The notes beneath the pieces are model-generated. The model had not been told where the DNA came from, made no database searches, and saw nothing but the letters and a program-made list of their open reading frames with translations. From positions 1 through 18,286 of the forward strand of contig CABTMH010000079.1 of NCBI GenBank assembly GCA_902485915.1: DNA of 18,286 nt, given 5' to 3'. This document shows, piece by piece, positions 1 through 7,282 of the stretch. The translations under genes were made by a program, and so were the position numbers. The number at the start of each line of letters is the position of its first letter. The first letter of the stretch is position 1. Source of the stretch: an uncultured Oribacterium sp. Lineage in GTDB: Bacteria > Bacillota > Clostridia > Lachnospirales > Lachnospiraceae.

Positions 1-1117
1 CCGAGTAGGTCGCGATCACGACCTCACCGCCGGCGGCCGCCACGACCTTCGAGCCGCTGGATGCCGCGATGTCGATGCCCTTATGATAGGTGCTGGCACC
101 CTCGGTCGGCGCTTCGCGGGAGCCGAAGGTACTGCTGATGCGTCCTCCCGACGGAACCGGCCAGGTGAATCCGCCGCTCATCGTCCGCGTCGTGTAGTCC
201 GGCTTCACCTTCTCGACCGAATCCGGATCTTTGCCGGCAGCGATGGCCTCCTTCCGGGCTGCTTCTTCCTTCGCCTTCGCCTCGGCTTCGGCCTTCTTCC
301 GCGCCTCCTCTTCCTGCCGCTTGATTTCCTTTTCCATCGCGGCGATCGTGCTCTCCTGCTCCTCGATGTCTGCGTTGAGTGCATCGATCTCACTCTGCTG
401 CTTCGTCGCCGTCGACTGCGCCGAGCGGATCTTCTGATTATAGGCGTCGAGTTCCTGGTTCTTCTGCGCGAGCAGGGTCGCCACACTCTGCTGCTTCGCG
501 CTCGCGGATGCCTGCATCGTCACCAGCTGCGCCTGCTCCGCCTCGAGCTGCTGATTCGTGTTCGTGATGAACTGCTTCGTCTCCGCAAACTCCTCCAGCT
601 TCTGCCGGTCATACTTCGTGATCTTCGCGATGTACTCCGCCTTATTGAGAAGATCCGCCCAGCTTTCGGCATTCAGGATCATATCGATGAAGTTCGTATC
701 GCCCTTCTCGTACATGTAGCGGATGCGCAGCTTCATGCTGGCATACTGGTCCGACTCGGTCTGCGTCGCCTCGGCGAGCTGCTCCTGTGTGAACTGGATG
801 TCCAGCTGCTTCTTCGCGATGGACGCCTCGAGCTCGTTCACCTCGCTGGTGAGCTCCGTCATGCTCTGGTCGAGCGTTTTTATGTAGCTCGCGGTATCTG
901 CCTTCCGGTCCTTGAGCCCGCTGATGGTATCGTTGACCTTCTCCTGCTCCTCCTTCAGCGCATCGATGGCCGCCTGATTCGCGTCGATCGTTTTCTGCGC
1001 CGACGCGATCTGCTTCTTCTCCGTCTCCGCCGCGAGGTTCGGCTTCGCCGAGCAGCAGAGGGACAGCACGAGCACCGCCGCGAGCATATTCAGTTTCGCT
1101 GATTTCTTTTTCTTCAT
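1..1117 (-). CDS. Secreted coiled-coil M23 peptidoglycan endopeptidase (PcsB/EnvC-like), 3' end cut by window edge
   Basis: My own translation gives 372 residues before the sequence runs out. It opens with a basic, hydrophobic signal peptide (about residues 1-30, ending near NLAAE). About 250 Gln/Glu/Lys/Ala-rich residues follow that should form long coiled coils. A Lys/Glu/Ala hinge (about 275-305) leads into an M23 domain. GGFTWPVPSGG and STFGSRE are typical of its N-terminal edge, and YHKGIDIA supplies the first zinc ligands, H345 and D349. The second zinc motif (HxH) lies beyond position 1. The family cuts peptide cross-links in peptidoglycan. PcsB, EnvC and CwlO are controlled by FtsEX. 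Here ftsX ends 64 bases upstream on the same strand, so it is probably the FtsX-activated hydrolase of this module. A GAAAGAAAG-like ribosome site precedes the ATG. Fold and partnership are family knowledge plus context. Confidence 0.88.
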   Translation of the reverse strand, partial: MKKKKSAKLNMLAAVLVLSLCCSAKPNLAAETEKKQIASAQKTIDANQAAIDALKEEQEKVNDTISGLKDRKADTASYIKTLDQSMTELTSEVNELEASIAKKQLDIQFTQEQLAEATQTESDQYASMKLRIRYMYEKGDTNFIDMILNAESWADLLNKAEYIAKITKYDRQKLEEFAETKQFITNTNQQLEAEQAQLVTMQASASAKQQSVATLLAQKNQELDAYNQKIRSAQSTATKQQSEIDALNADIEEQESTIAAMEKEIKRQEEEARKKAEAEAKAKEEAARKEAIAAGKDPDSVEKVKPDYTTRTMSGGFTWPVPSGGRISSTFGSREAPTEGASTYHKGIDIAASSGSKVVAAAGGEVVIATYS

Positions 1118-1181
1118 ATTTTCTTTCTTTCGGCCAATGCCTCGTCCTTCACATCGTCACGCCGCATACTGTTTTCGTGGG

Positions 1182-2090
1182 TTATACCCGGAGTGACTTT
1201 CGGATCGTCACGAAGGAGACGATGAAGCCGACGCCGACACCGAGGCCCAGTGCGACCGCGACCATCTGCGGATAGATGGTGCTGATCGGAATCGGCTGGA
1301 ACAGCGTCGAGATCGAGACGAAGTGGCTCGTGACATAGCGGACGGCCTTTTCATAGATGAAGTAGATGCCGGCCAGCGGGATCAGTGCACCGACGAGGCC
1401 GAGCATCACACCCTCGACGAGGAACGGCAGACGGATCATGAGGTTCGTCGCTCCGATCATCTTCATGATCATGTTCTCACGTCGACGGAACTGTGCCGCG
1501 ACGGAGATCGTGTTGCTGATCAGGAAGACCGACACCGCCAGCAGTACCGCGATGATCACGGCGCTGAGCAGTGAGATGATGCGGTTCAGTGAGCTCAGTC
1601 CCGTGACGGCTGCGCTGGAGTAGTTCACCTGACGGACGACCGGGAAGCTGTGAAGCCAGTCCACGATGCTCTGCTGATCCTGGATGTTGTGCAGGAAGAT
1701 CTCGTAGCTCTGGGAGTTCGCGAGCGGGTTGTCCTCTGCGAACGCCTCGGCGAGCAGCTCGTTGTTATCGAAGTAATCGCTCTTGAAAGAATCCCAGGCC
1801 TCCTCGGCAGAGGTGTAGTGGGAACTTTTCACCTCCGGGCGCGCCGCGATGGCATCGCCGACAGCATTGACCTCCTCGTCGCTTGCATCATCGTTAAAGA
1901 AGACGGTGATGCCGACGGTGGTTTCTGCGGTTTTCGCGATGTGCTGTACGTTCGTCACGATGGCGAAGAACAGACAGAACAGGAAGATGCAGGCCGCGAT
2001 CGTCGCCGTGGAGGCGGCGGAAAACAGCTTGTTATGCAGTATGTTTTTGAATCCGGAACGGATACAGTAGCCGATGGCGTTTGCCTTCAT
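1182..2090 (-). CDS. ftsX: Cell-division ABC transporter permease FtsX
   Basis: The 302-residue protein has the FtsX layout: a short cytoplasmic N-terminus, TM1 (about residues 25-47), an extracytoplasmic loop of about 120 residues (VGITVFFND onward), then three more TM segments at about 170-195, 220-245 and 265-292. The conserved GATNLMIRLPFLVEG stretch between TM2 and TM3 is typical of the family. FtsX is the membrane half of FtsEX. It does not transport a substrate. It passes ATP-driven movement from FtsE to peptidoglycan hydrolases at the septum or side wall. Its ATG overlaps the ftsE stop in an ATGA junction, so translation is probably coupled, and the M23 hydrolase gene follows. Length and topology are normal for Firmicutes. 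Confidence 0.95.
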   Translation of the reverse strand: MKANAIGYCIRSGFKNILHNKLFSAASTATIAACIFLFCLFFAIVTNVQHIAKTAETTVGITVFFNDDASDEEVNAVGDAIAARPEVKSSHYTSAEEAWDSFKSDYFDNNELLAEAFAEDNPLANSQSYEIFLHNIQDQQSIVDWLHSFPVVRQVNYSSAAVTGLSSLNRIISLLSAVIIAVLLAVSVFLISNTISVAAQFRRRENMIMKMIGATNLMIRLPFLVEGVMLGLVGALIPLAGIYFIYEKAVRYVTSHFVSISTLFQPIPISTIYPQMVAVALGLGVGVGFIVSFVTIRKSLRV

Positions 2091-3016
2091 CCGACGTTAC
2101 CTCCCTTTCTCCGGCTGACATGACGCGGACGGTGACTGCTGCCGAGGCCGCGCGGGCGTGGTCGCGCAGGCGCTTCAGGAGCCGCCGCTCCTCTGGCGGA
2201 ATCCGGGATGATCCCGCCGTCGGCCATGTGAACGGTGCGCTCGTTCATCGTACGGTCAGTCGCTGCCTCTTCTCTGGCGGAATCCGAGATGACCTCGCCG
2301 TCGGCCATGTGAACAGTGCGCTCGTCTACCATACGGTCAGGAGTCTCCTCTTCTCTGGCGGAATCCGAGATGATCTCGCCGTCGGCCATGTGAACGGTGC
2401 GCTTGTTCATCCTACGGACGAGCTCGAGGTCGTGCGTGATGACGATGACTGTGGTGCCCTGCTCGTGGATGCTCTCGAGCAGCTTCATGATGCTGACGGC
2501 GTTCTCGTGGTCGAGGTTGCCGGTCGGCTCATCTGCGATCAGAATCTCCGGACGGTTAATCAGTGCGCGGGCGATGGCAGTACGCTGCTGCTCGCCACCG
2601 CTGAGCTCATGCGGATAGGCATCGTGCTTCTCGCTGAGGCCGACGCGCTCGAGCATCTCTGCGACGTCTGCGCGGATCTCCGGGGTGGATTTCCCGGCGA
2701 TCAGCTCGGCGAAGCCGATGTTCTCATAGACGGAACGGTCCTCGAGGAGCCGGAAGTCCTGGAAGACGACGCCGAGACGGCGACGGTACTTCGGGACATG
2801 ACGGCGCTTCATGTGCTGCAGTGCGAGCTCGCCGACGATGATCTCGCCCTCCGTCGGCTCGAGCTCCTTCGTGAGGAGGCGGACGAGCGTGGATTTACCG
2901 GAGCCGCTGCGTCCGACGATGAAGCAGAACTCGCCATCCGCGATGGTGAGACTGACATGTCGGAGGGCCTCGACGCCGTTTTTATAGCTTTTGGAAACGT
3001 TTTTAATTTCAATCAT
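2087..3016 (-). CDS. ftsE: Cell-division ATP-binding protein FtsE with a repeated C-terminal extension
   Basis: The start was set at the ATG beginning MIEIKNVSKSY, because family similarity begins there; the frame stays open 23 codons further upstream. The 309-residue product has Walker A GRSGSGKST (about 35-43), Q-loop VVFQDF (Q86), signature LSGGEQQR (138-145), Walker B ILIADEP (158-164) and H-loop ITHD (H195). FtsE hydrolyses ATP to drive FtsX. A usual FtsE ends near residue 228, just after RTVHMADGEIISD. Here that segment is repeated twice more in frame (R206, R233 and R260, period 27 residues), then a Pro/Arg/Gly-rich basic tail finishes the protein. The ATPase core looks intact; the tail is unusual. 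The gene overlaps ftsX by four bases. Confidence 0.95.
   Translation of the reverse strand: MIEIKNVSKSYKNGVEALRHVSLTIADGEFCFIVGRSGSGKSTLVRLLTKELEPTEGEIIVGELALQHMKRRHVPKYRRRLGVVFQDFRLLEDRSVYENIGFAELIAGKSTPEIRADVAEMLERVGLSEKHDAYPHELSGGEQQRTAIARALINRPEILIADEPTGNLDHENAVSIMKLLESIHEQGTTVIVITHDLELVRRMNKRTVHMADGEIISDSAREEETPDRMVDERTVHMADGEVISDSAREEAATDRTMNERTVHMADGGIIPDSARGAAAPEAPARPRPRGLGSSHRPRHVSRRKGGNVG
2191..2425 (-). repeat. Three tandem 81-bp repeats inside the 3' end of ftsE
   Basis: On the plus strand the motif CTCTGGCGGAATCCG begins at 2191, 2272 and 2353, exactly 81 bases apart. It is followed each time by near-identical sequence through CGGCCATGTGAACGGTGCG. The unit is 27 codons, so the reading frame is kept. 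The copy nearest the ATPase core encodes the normal FtsE ending; the other two are duplicates carrying a few substitutions. Confidence 0.93.
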
Positions 3017-3035
3017 GCTTATAGAAGGTCCTTTG

Positions 3036-3090
3036 ATGAGGTGTTGCACCTCGTATATCGCGCAAGGGCCCGATGCACCTTGCATCCGGG
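3036..3090 (-). promoter_or_regulatory. Two small hairpins in the ftsE leader
   Basis: Read on the minus strand, an eight- to nine-base-pair hairpin with a TGCAAGGTGCA core and one bulge (3069-3090) is followed by a perfect GAGGTG/CACCTC hairpin with a three-base loop (3038-3052). The second sits just upstream of the AAAGGA ribosome site for the start at 3016. Neither has a T-run. They may affect mRNA stability or translation of ftsE; that is inference. I could not identify a convincing ftsE promoter between 3017 and 3150. Confidence 0.35.
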
Positions 3091-3150
3091 CTGACTTCAG
3101 AAACGACGCAAGGGTGTTTCCGGAAGACGATGCCGCGCTATATAAAATAA

Positions 3151-3191
3151 TAGCAAAAACCGGTTCACGGTGTATACACCATGGACCGGTT
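3151..3191 (-). terminator. Intrinsic terminator after the PucR/CdaR-type gene
   Basis: An imperfect 34-base palindrome (3158-3191, arms AACCGGTNCAYGGTGTA, one wobble and one mismatch) is followed on the minus strand by TTTTTGCTATTATTTTATA. It lies about 90 bases downstream of the regulator stop at 3280 and separates that gene from ftsE. Confidence 0.65.
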
Positions 3192-3279
3192 AATTCATGT
3201 CGATAATCTTAAGATTTTTCAGAGACAGGGCTGTCTCCGGACGATGAGTGAAGCGTCGATGGATCGAAGACTCGAAGAA

Positions 3280-4371
3280 TTAATAGTCGATGGTCTCCAT
3301 ATACTTCATGTACTTTACAACCATGAGTGCGATCTTAAAGGTGATGGCATCATCAAATACACGAAGGTCCAGACCGGTAGAGCGCTGCAGCTTATCGAGA
3401 CGGTATACCAGGGTGTTTCTGTGGATATACAGCTGACGGGAGGTCTCGGAAACGTTCAGGTTGTTCTCGAAGAACTTGTTGATCGTGGTCAGGGTCTCCT
3501 CGTCGAACTCATCCGGAGATACGTTCGTGAAGATCTCGCGGATAAACATCTTACACAGTGGCAGCGGCAGCTGATAGATCAGACGGCCGATACCGAGACG
3601 GTTGTAAGCGATGATGTTCCGCTCTGCATAGAAGATCTTACCGACCTCGAGGGCCATCTTCGCTTCCTTGTAGGACTTCGAAACATCCTTGATCTCGTTC
3701 ACGACGGTACCGTAGCTGACACGGGCATCGATCATCGCCTCGGTCTCGAGCATATCGAGGATGGTCTCGGCTACATGGTGGAGCTCATCCGAGGTCTCGG
3801 TCGGCTTCACTTCCTTTACGACGATGACGTTCTTCTCATCGACCGCCGTGACGAAATCGTGGGTCTTCGCAGCAAAAAGTGTCTTCAGTGCCTCGAGGGC
3901 GCCGGAATCGCTGGTGCTCTTCTTCGTTTCGATGATGTAGACTACGCGCTTCACGCTGACATCGATATGCAGCTTCTTCGCACGGTTATAGATGTCGACC
4001 AGAAGCAGGTTATCGAGCAGGAGGTTCTTGATGAAGTTATCCTTATCGAACTTCTCCTTATACGCAACCAGCAGGGTCTGGATCTGGAAGGCGGCGAGCT
4101 TGCCGACCATGTACACGTCGTCGCTGTCACCCATCGCGATCAGCACATACTCGAGCTGGTGCTCATCGAAGATCTTAAAAAACTGATATCCGCCTACTGC
4201 CTGGCTGTCTGCCTGTGATTCCGCAAAGGACGAAACCATCGATTCTGTATACTGGTTATCGGTAAAGGTCGATGCAAGCACCTTTCCATCAATGTCCGCA
4301 ATGGCGATATCAACTCTTGTAATACTCTTGAGAGAATCAATCGTGCTCTGTAAAACCTGATTTGAAATCAT
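3280..4371 (-). CDS. PucR/CdaR-family transcriptional regulator
   Basis: A 363-residue protein. The N-terminal part (about 1-110) looks like a small sensory domain (RVDIAIADIDGKVLAS), comparable to the diacid-recognition region of CdaR proteins. The middle (about 120-280) fits the GGDEF-like domain of this family. The C-terminus (about 300-355, VSETSRQLYIHRNTLVYRL) is the characteristic PucR-type helix-turn-helix. CdaR-type proteins usually activate sugar-acid or related catabolic genes. The ligand here cannot be read from sequence, and no catabolic operon adjoins it. The ATG has an ideal AAGGAG site six bases upstream. The gene has its own promoter (4429-4457) and terminator (3151-3191), so it is monocistronic and perhaps autoregulated. 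Confidence 0.8.
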   Translation of the reverse strand: MISNQVLQSTIDSLKSITRVDIAIADIDGKVLASTFTDNQYTESMVSSFAESQADSQAVGGYQFFKIFDEHQLEYVLIAMGDSDDVYMVGKLAAFQIQTLLVAYKEKFDKDNFIKNLLLDNLLLVDIYNRAKKLHIDVSVKRVVYIIETKKSTSDSGALEALKTLFAAKTHDFVTAVDEKNVIVVKEVKPTETSDELHHVAETILDMLETEAMIDARVSYGTVVNEIKDVSKSYKEAKMALEVGKIFYAERNIIAYNRLGIGRLIYQLPLPLCKMFIREIFTNVSPDEFDEETLTTINKFFENNLNVSETSRQLYIHRNTLVYRLDKLQRSTGLDLRVFDDAITFKIALMVVKYMKYMETIDY

Positions 4372-4428
4372 TCTCTACTCCTTCTGCACTTAACGACTAG
4401 ATACGACTAGTACTCCATAATTACTGAT

Positions 4429-4457
4429 ATTTTACTAGATTCGATTTCTAAAATCAA
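4429..4457 (-). promoter_or_regulatory. Sigma-A-type promoter of the PucR/CdaR-type gene
   Basis: Minus strand: -35 TTGATT (4452-4457), 17-base spacer, -10 TAAAAT (4429-4434), about 58 bases before the start codon. Two direct copies of ACGACTAG (plus strand 4393-4400 and 4403-4410, ten bases apart) lie between the -10 box and the gene, with a third ACTAG at 4434-4438. They could be an operator. Confidence 0.6.
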
Positions 4458-4523
4458 TCATTGTATCGACCTGACGGCGGTCATTTTCCGTCCTCTGCTT
4501 ACGGTTACTCGTGTACTGAGCAG

Positions 4524-4556
4524 TAAAAAAACACCCGGTGGATTTCCCACCGGGTG
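4524..4556 (-). terminator. Intrinsic terminator of the ABC ATPase gene
   Basis: A perfect ten-base-pair GC-rich stem, CACCCGGTGG/CCACCGGGTG (4532-4541 with 4547-4556), has a five-base loop and is followed on the minus strand by a run of Ts (4524-4530). It sits 15 bases after the stop of the ABC ATPase gene. Confidence 0.92.
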
Positions 4557-4570
4557 CGCTGTGATTCTGA

Positions 4571-5683
4571 TCAGTTTGTGATGGTCTGCTCTGTTTCCTT
4601 ATCGAAAACGTGGATCTTCGCCTCATCGAGTGCGAAGGTAACGGTAGAACCGGTACGAGCAGCGGTCTTCGGGTTTACTCTTGCTACCCAGCCTGCATCT
4701 GCGAGGTCGAAGTAGAGAAGGGTCTCTGCACCGAGCATCTCGTATACCTTGATCTCAGCCTGTACGGTCTGCTTCGGGTGAGCGGCTACGAAATCAGCCT
4801 CATCGTGCAGATGCTCTGGACGGATGCCGAGGATGACGGTCTTACCGATGTATCCGCCGTCCTTCAGCTTGGCAGCCTTCGCAGCATCGAGGGTGATGGT
4901 GTGGCCGGCGAAGGTAAGGGTTACATCATTACCATCGGCCTTGCACTCTGCATCGATCATGTTCATCTGTGGAGATCCGATGAAACCTGCAACGAACTTG
5001 TTGCACGGTGTATCGTAGAGGTTCTCCGGTGTATCTACCTGCTGGATGATACCATCCTTCATAACGACGATTCTGGTACCCAGTGTCATCGCCTCGGTCT
5101 GGTCATGTGTTACGTAGATGATGGTGGTCTCGAGGGACTTGTGGAGCTTTGCGATCTCTACACGCATCTGTGCTCTCAGCTTCGCATCGAGGTTGGAAAG
5201 CGGCTCATCCATGAGGAAGACCTTCGGTCTACGAACGATCGCACGTCCCATCGCTACACGCTGTCTCTGTCCACCGGAAAGAGCCTTCGGCTTTCTGTCG
5301 AGGAGATGCTCGAGATCGAGGATTCTCGCTGCCTCATGCACCTTCTGATCGATCTCTGCCTTCGGAACCTTACGAAGCTTCAGACCGAAAGCCATGTTGT
5401 CGTATACGGTCATATGAGGATACAGAGCGTAGTTCTGGAATACCATCGCGATATCTCTGTCCTTCGGCTCGACATCATTTACTCTCTTGCCATCGATGAT
5501 CAGGTCACCGCTCGAGATATCCTCGAGACCTGCAACCATTCGAAGGGTGGTCGACTTACCACAGCCGGATGGTCCGACGAAGATGATGAATTCCTTATCC
5601 TTGATATCGAGGTTGAAATCCTTAACAGCGACGAAGCCGTTCGGATACTTCTTGGTTACATTTTTAAGCTCAACACTTGCCAT
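4571..5683 (-). CDS. ugpC: Carbohydrate ABC transporter ATP-binding protein (UgpC/MsmX/MalK type)
   Basis: The start was placed at ATG for MASVELKNVTKKY, which has AGGAG upstream; an open frame extends 24 codons further but lacks family similarity. The 370-residue protein has Walker A GPSGCGKST (37-45), Q-loop VFQNYALYPH (Q83), signature LSGGQRQR (135-142), Walker B VFLMDEP (155-161), H-loop YVTHDQTEA, and a C-terminal TOBE/MalK-type regulatory region (about 240-370, with the conserved GIRPEHL). It energises sugar import at the membrane. No permease or binding protein is nearby, and the gene has its own terminator and a likely promoter. It therefore resembles MsmX, the shared ATPase that serves several sugar importers encoded elsewhere. 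The symbol follows the common family name, not proven glycerol-phosphate specificity. Confidence 0.93.
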   Translation of the reverse strand: MASVELKNVTKKYPNGFVAVKDFNLDIKDKEFIIFVGPSGCGKSTTLRMVAGLEDISSGDLIIDGKRVNDVEPKDRDIAMVFQNYALYPHMTVYDNMAFGLKLRKVPKAEIDQKVHEAARILDLEHLLDRKPKALSGGQRQRVAMGRAIVRRPKVFLMDEPLSNLDAKLRAQMRVEIAKLHKSLETTIIYVTHDQTEAMTLGTRIVVMKDGIIQQVDTPENLYDTPCNKFVAGFIGSPQMNMIDAECKADGNDVTLTFAGHTITLDAAKAAKLKDGGYIGKTVILGIRPEHLHDEADFVAAHPKQTVQAEIKVYEMLGAETLLYFDLADAGWVARVNPKTAARTGSTVTFALDEAKIHVFDKETEQTITN

Positions 5684-5753
5684 AATCTTATCTTCTCCTA
5701 TAGGGCACAAACGTTTAGTGAACAGGTTCCCCAAGCCTTTTTCAACTGTACTC

Positions 5754-5782
5754 ATCGTACTCTAGCGGAGATTTTTTCTCAA
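5754..5782 (-). promoter_or_regulatory. Candidate promoter of the ABC ATPase gene
   Basis: Minus strand: TTGAGA (5777-5782), 17-base spacer, TACGAT (5754-5759), about 70 bases before the ATG at 5683. Each box has limited mismatches to consensus. It is supported by position and by the lone-gene arrangement. Confidence 0.4.
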
Positions 5783-5847
5783 CGGCATTAGTTCCTAGAA
5801 AAGACCGGTCGATTTTATACAAACTGTCGAGCGTTTTTTTAAATCGG

Positions 5848-6498
5848 TCAATATACACAAAAGATCGAGGTCTTCGTGATTTTAATTCTTCCTTCTTTCA
5901 GCAATTTGCCCACGGCACGCTTGAAAGCGGCCTTCGACATACCGAAATCCCGCATAATTTCGTCAGGTTGAACAGTTTTATCGGTGTAAGGTACATGCCC
6001 TTCGAACTTTTCCGTCAGGATCGCGAGAACCTCATCGGCATTTCGCTCATAATGATAGGTCTTTATTTGATCATTCTGTATAACCGTCGCCTCTTCGTGC
6101 TTCTTTGTATACATCGTGGCGGCGAGACGCTGGCTGTGATCGACGTACAGATAGACCTCGACCTGGTCGCCGGCCTGGATCTCGTGGCGCATCTCGTGGT
6201 ATGGCAGAAGCACATCACGCTCGAGTCCGATGTCCACGAACGCGCCGATCTTCGTCACATCCTTTACGAGCACCTTTGCGATATCGCCGACCTGCATGAG
6301 CGGCTTTCGCGTCGTCGCGATCAGACGGTCACTCGAATCCTTATACACGAATACGGAGAGCTCATCTCCGATCGTCTTCCCTGCCGGCACCTGTTTTTTC
6401 GGAAGCAGCACCGATGCGCCCTCACTGTCTGCGAGATACACGCCGAAGTCCTTCTCGCGCGCGATCTTCAGTGTCTGGATCTTTCCTAATTCAATCAT
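5848..6498 (-). CDS. CvfB-like S1 RNA-binding protein (short form)
   Basis: A 216-residue protein. The N-terminal half holds S1-type beta-barrel segments: MIELGKIQTLKIAREKDFGV (about 1-60) and MQVGDIAKVLVKDVTKIGAF (about 67-135, with LPYHEM). The C-terminus (about 150-216, FGMSKAAFKRAVGKLLKEGRI) is the winged-helix ending seen in CvfB/YitL proteins. CvfB family members bind RNA, and in staphylococci they affect virulence-gene expression. Usual members are about 280 residues with an extra S1 unit, so this is a shortened version, although start and stop look natural. The ribosome site is GAGG. It is the last gene of the operon from 8551, lying 49 bases after the thioesterase gene. I saw no strong terminator after it, only weak inverted repeats at 5800-5847. 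Confidence 0.8.
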   Translation of the reverse strand: MIELGKIQTLKIAREKDFGVYLADSEGASVLLPKKQVPAGKTIGDELSVFVYKDSSDRLIATTRKPLMQVGDIAKVLVKDVTKIGAFVDIGLERDVLLPYHEMRHEIQAGDQVEVYLYVDHSQRLAATMYTKKHEEATVIQNDQIKTYHYERNADEVLAILTEKFEGHVPYTDKTVQPDEIMRDFGMSKAAFKRAVGKLLKEGRIKITKTSIFCVY

Positions 6499-6547
6499 GT
6501 TTTTCCTCTTCTTTCTATCACTTACAGGCTGTCCGCATGCCGCTCGT

Positions 6548-7279
6548 TCAGCTGCGGATAAACTCTACGTTACAGTAGACCTCGCCGGCAGGGCTCTGGA
6601 GGCTGACGATCAGCCCGCCGTCCGGTGAGGATCCATATTTCGGAAGCAGCGTATCCCCGAGCACGGCCGCCTTACGATACTCTGCGCGGATGCGACCGGC
6701 GTGAAAACGCTCCTTCCCACCGGCGGCTTCGGTGAGTACCTCGTCGGCGATCGCGATGTACTGCGCGTTGTTGACGTGATGATTACTGTCGATGTGGTGC
6801 GGCTGCACGAGGATCGGGGCGGCTTCCGTGAGCTCGTCCGGTTCCATGATCTTTCGCTCGCTGGCCGGGAGCGCCAGCATATCCTCCATCTCGCCGAACG
6901 GCGCCAGCATATCCTCGGTGATTTTCGCAGGACGCATACGCTCGGTGTCATAGCAGAACCAGAGGCTGTCGGCGCGCAGGATATAGGCACCGGCTTCATC
7001 CTTGATCCAGAAGTTACGGTGTGCCAGTACGCCGCGGAAGGCATGCGGGCAGGTGCCGATCGTGAGGCGCTCACACAGCTTCGGCATGCGCTCGATATAG
7101 ATGTCCCAGTAGCTGAGTAGCCAGGCGCGCTTCATCTCCCGCAGAACATCGACCGTGAGGCCGACCTCTGTCGAGTGGAAGGTGCTGCAGTCCTGCAGGT
7201 AATTCACGACCGAAAGGATCGTCGCCTGCTCATGCTCGTCCGTCTCGGAATAGCGGACCCGTTCGTTAAATTCGTACAT
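6548..7279 (-). CDS. Acyl-ACP thioesterase
   Basis: A 243-residue, double hot-dog protein of the bacterial acyl-ACP thioesterase family, with normal length. The first half has YSETDEHEQA (about 10-19) and a helix with WLLSYWDIYIERMP. The second half carries the active-site segment HHIDSNHHVNNAQYI (161-175), whose Asp/Asn/His pattern matches the catalytic region of FatA/TesA-type acyl-ACP thioesterases. The enzyme releases free fatty acids from acyl carrier protein in the cytoplasm; in gut Clostridia this may tune chain length or feed membrane synthesis. Its ATG is three bases after the stop of the cation exporter gene, and its ribosome site (GAAGGAGAG) lies inside that gene's end, so the two are translationally coupled. 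No other fatty-acid gene is present here. Confidence 0.9.
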   Translation of the reverse strand: MYEFNERVRYSETDEHEQATILSVVNYLQDCSTFHSTEVGLTVDVLREMKRAWLLSYWDIYIERMPKLCERLTIGTCPHAFRGVLAHRNFWIKDEAGAYILRADSLWFCYDTERMRPAKITEDMLAPFGEMEDMLALPASERKIMEPDELTEAAPILVQPHHIDSNHHVNNAQYIAIADEVLTEAAGGKERFHAGRIRAEYRKAAVLGDTLLPKYGSSPDGGLIVSLQSPAGEVYCNVEFIRS

Positions 7280-7282
7280 GTG

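Noticed and set aside
83..1102. Long plus-strand frame opposite the M23 peptidase
   Set aside because: It is Leu/Arg-rich low-complexity sequence, the antisense shadow of GC-biased codons; the minus strand encodes a full signal peptide, coiled coil and M23 motif.
2081..3094. Plus-strand frame over ftsE including the repeats
   Set aside because: The repeat is in frame on both strands because 81 is divisible by three; only the minus strand has ABC motifs.
3181..4218. 345-codon plus-strand frame opposite the PucR/CdaR-type gene
   Set aside because: No recognisable domain or ribosome site; the minus-strand gene has family motifs, promoter and terminator.
4610..5791. 393-codon plus-strand frame opposite the ABC ATPase
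   Set aside because: Pure mirror of the conserved ATPase coding strand; no motif of its own.
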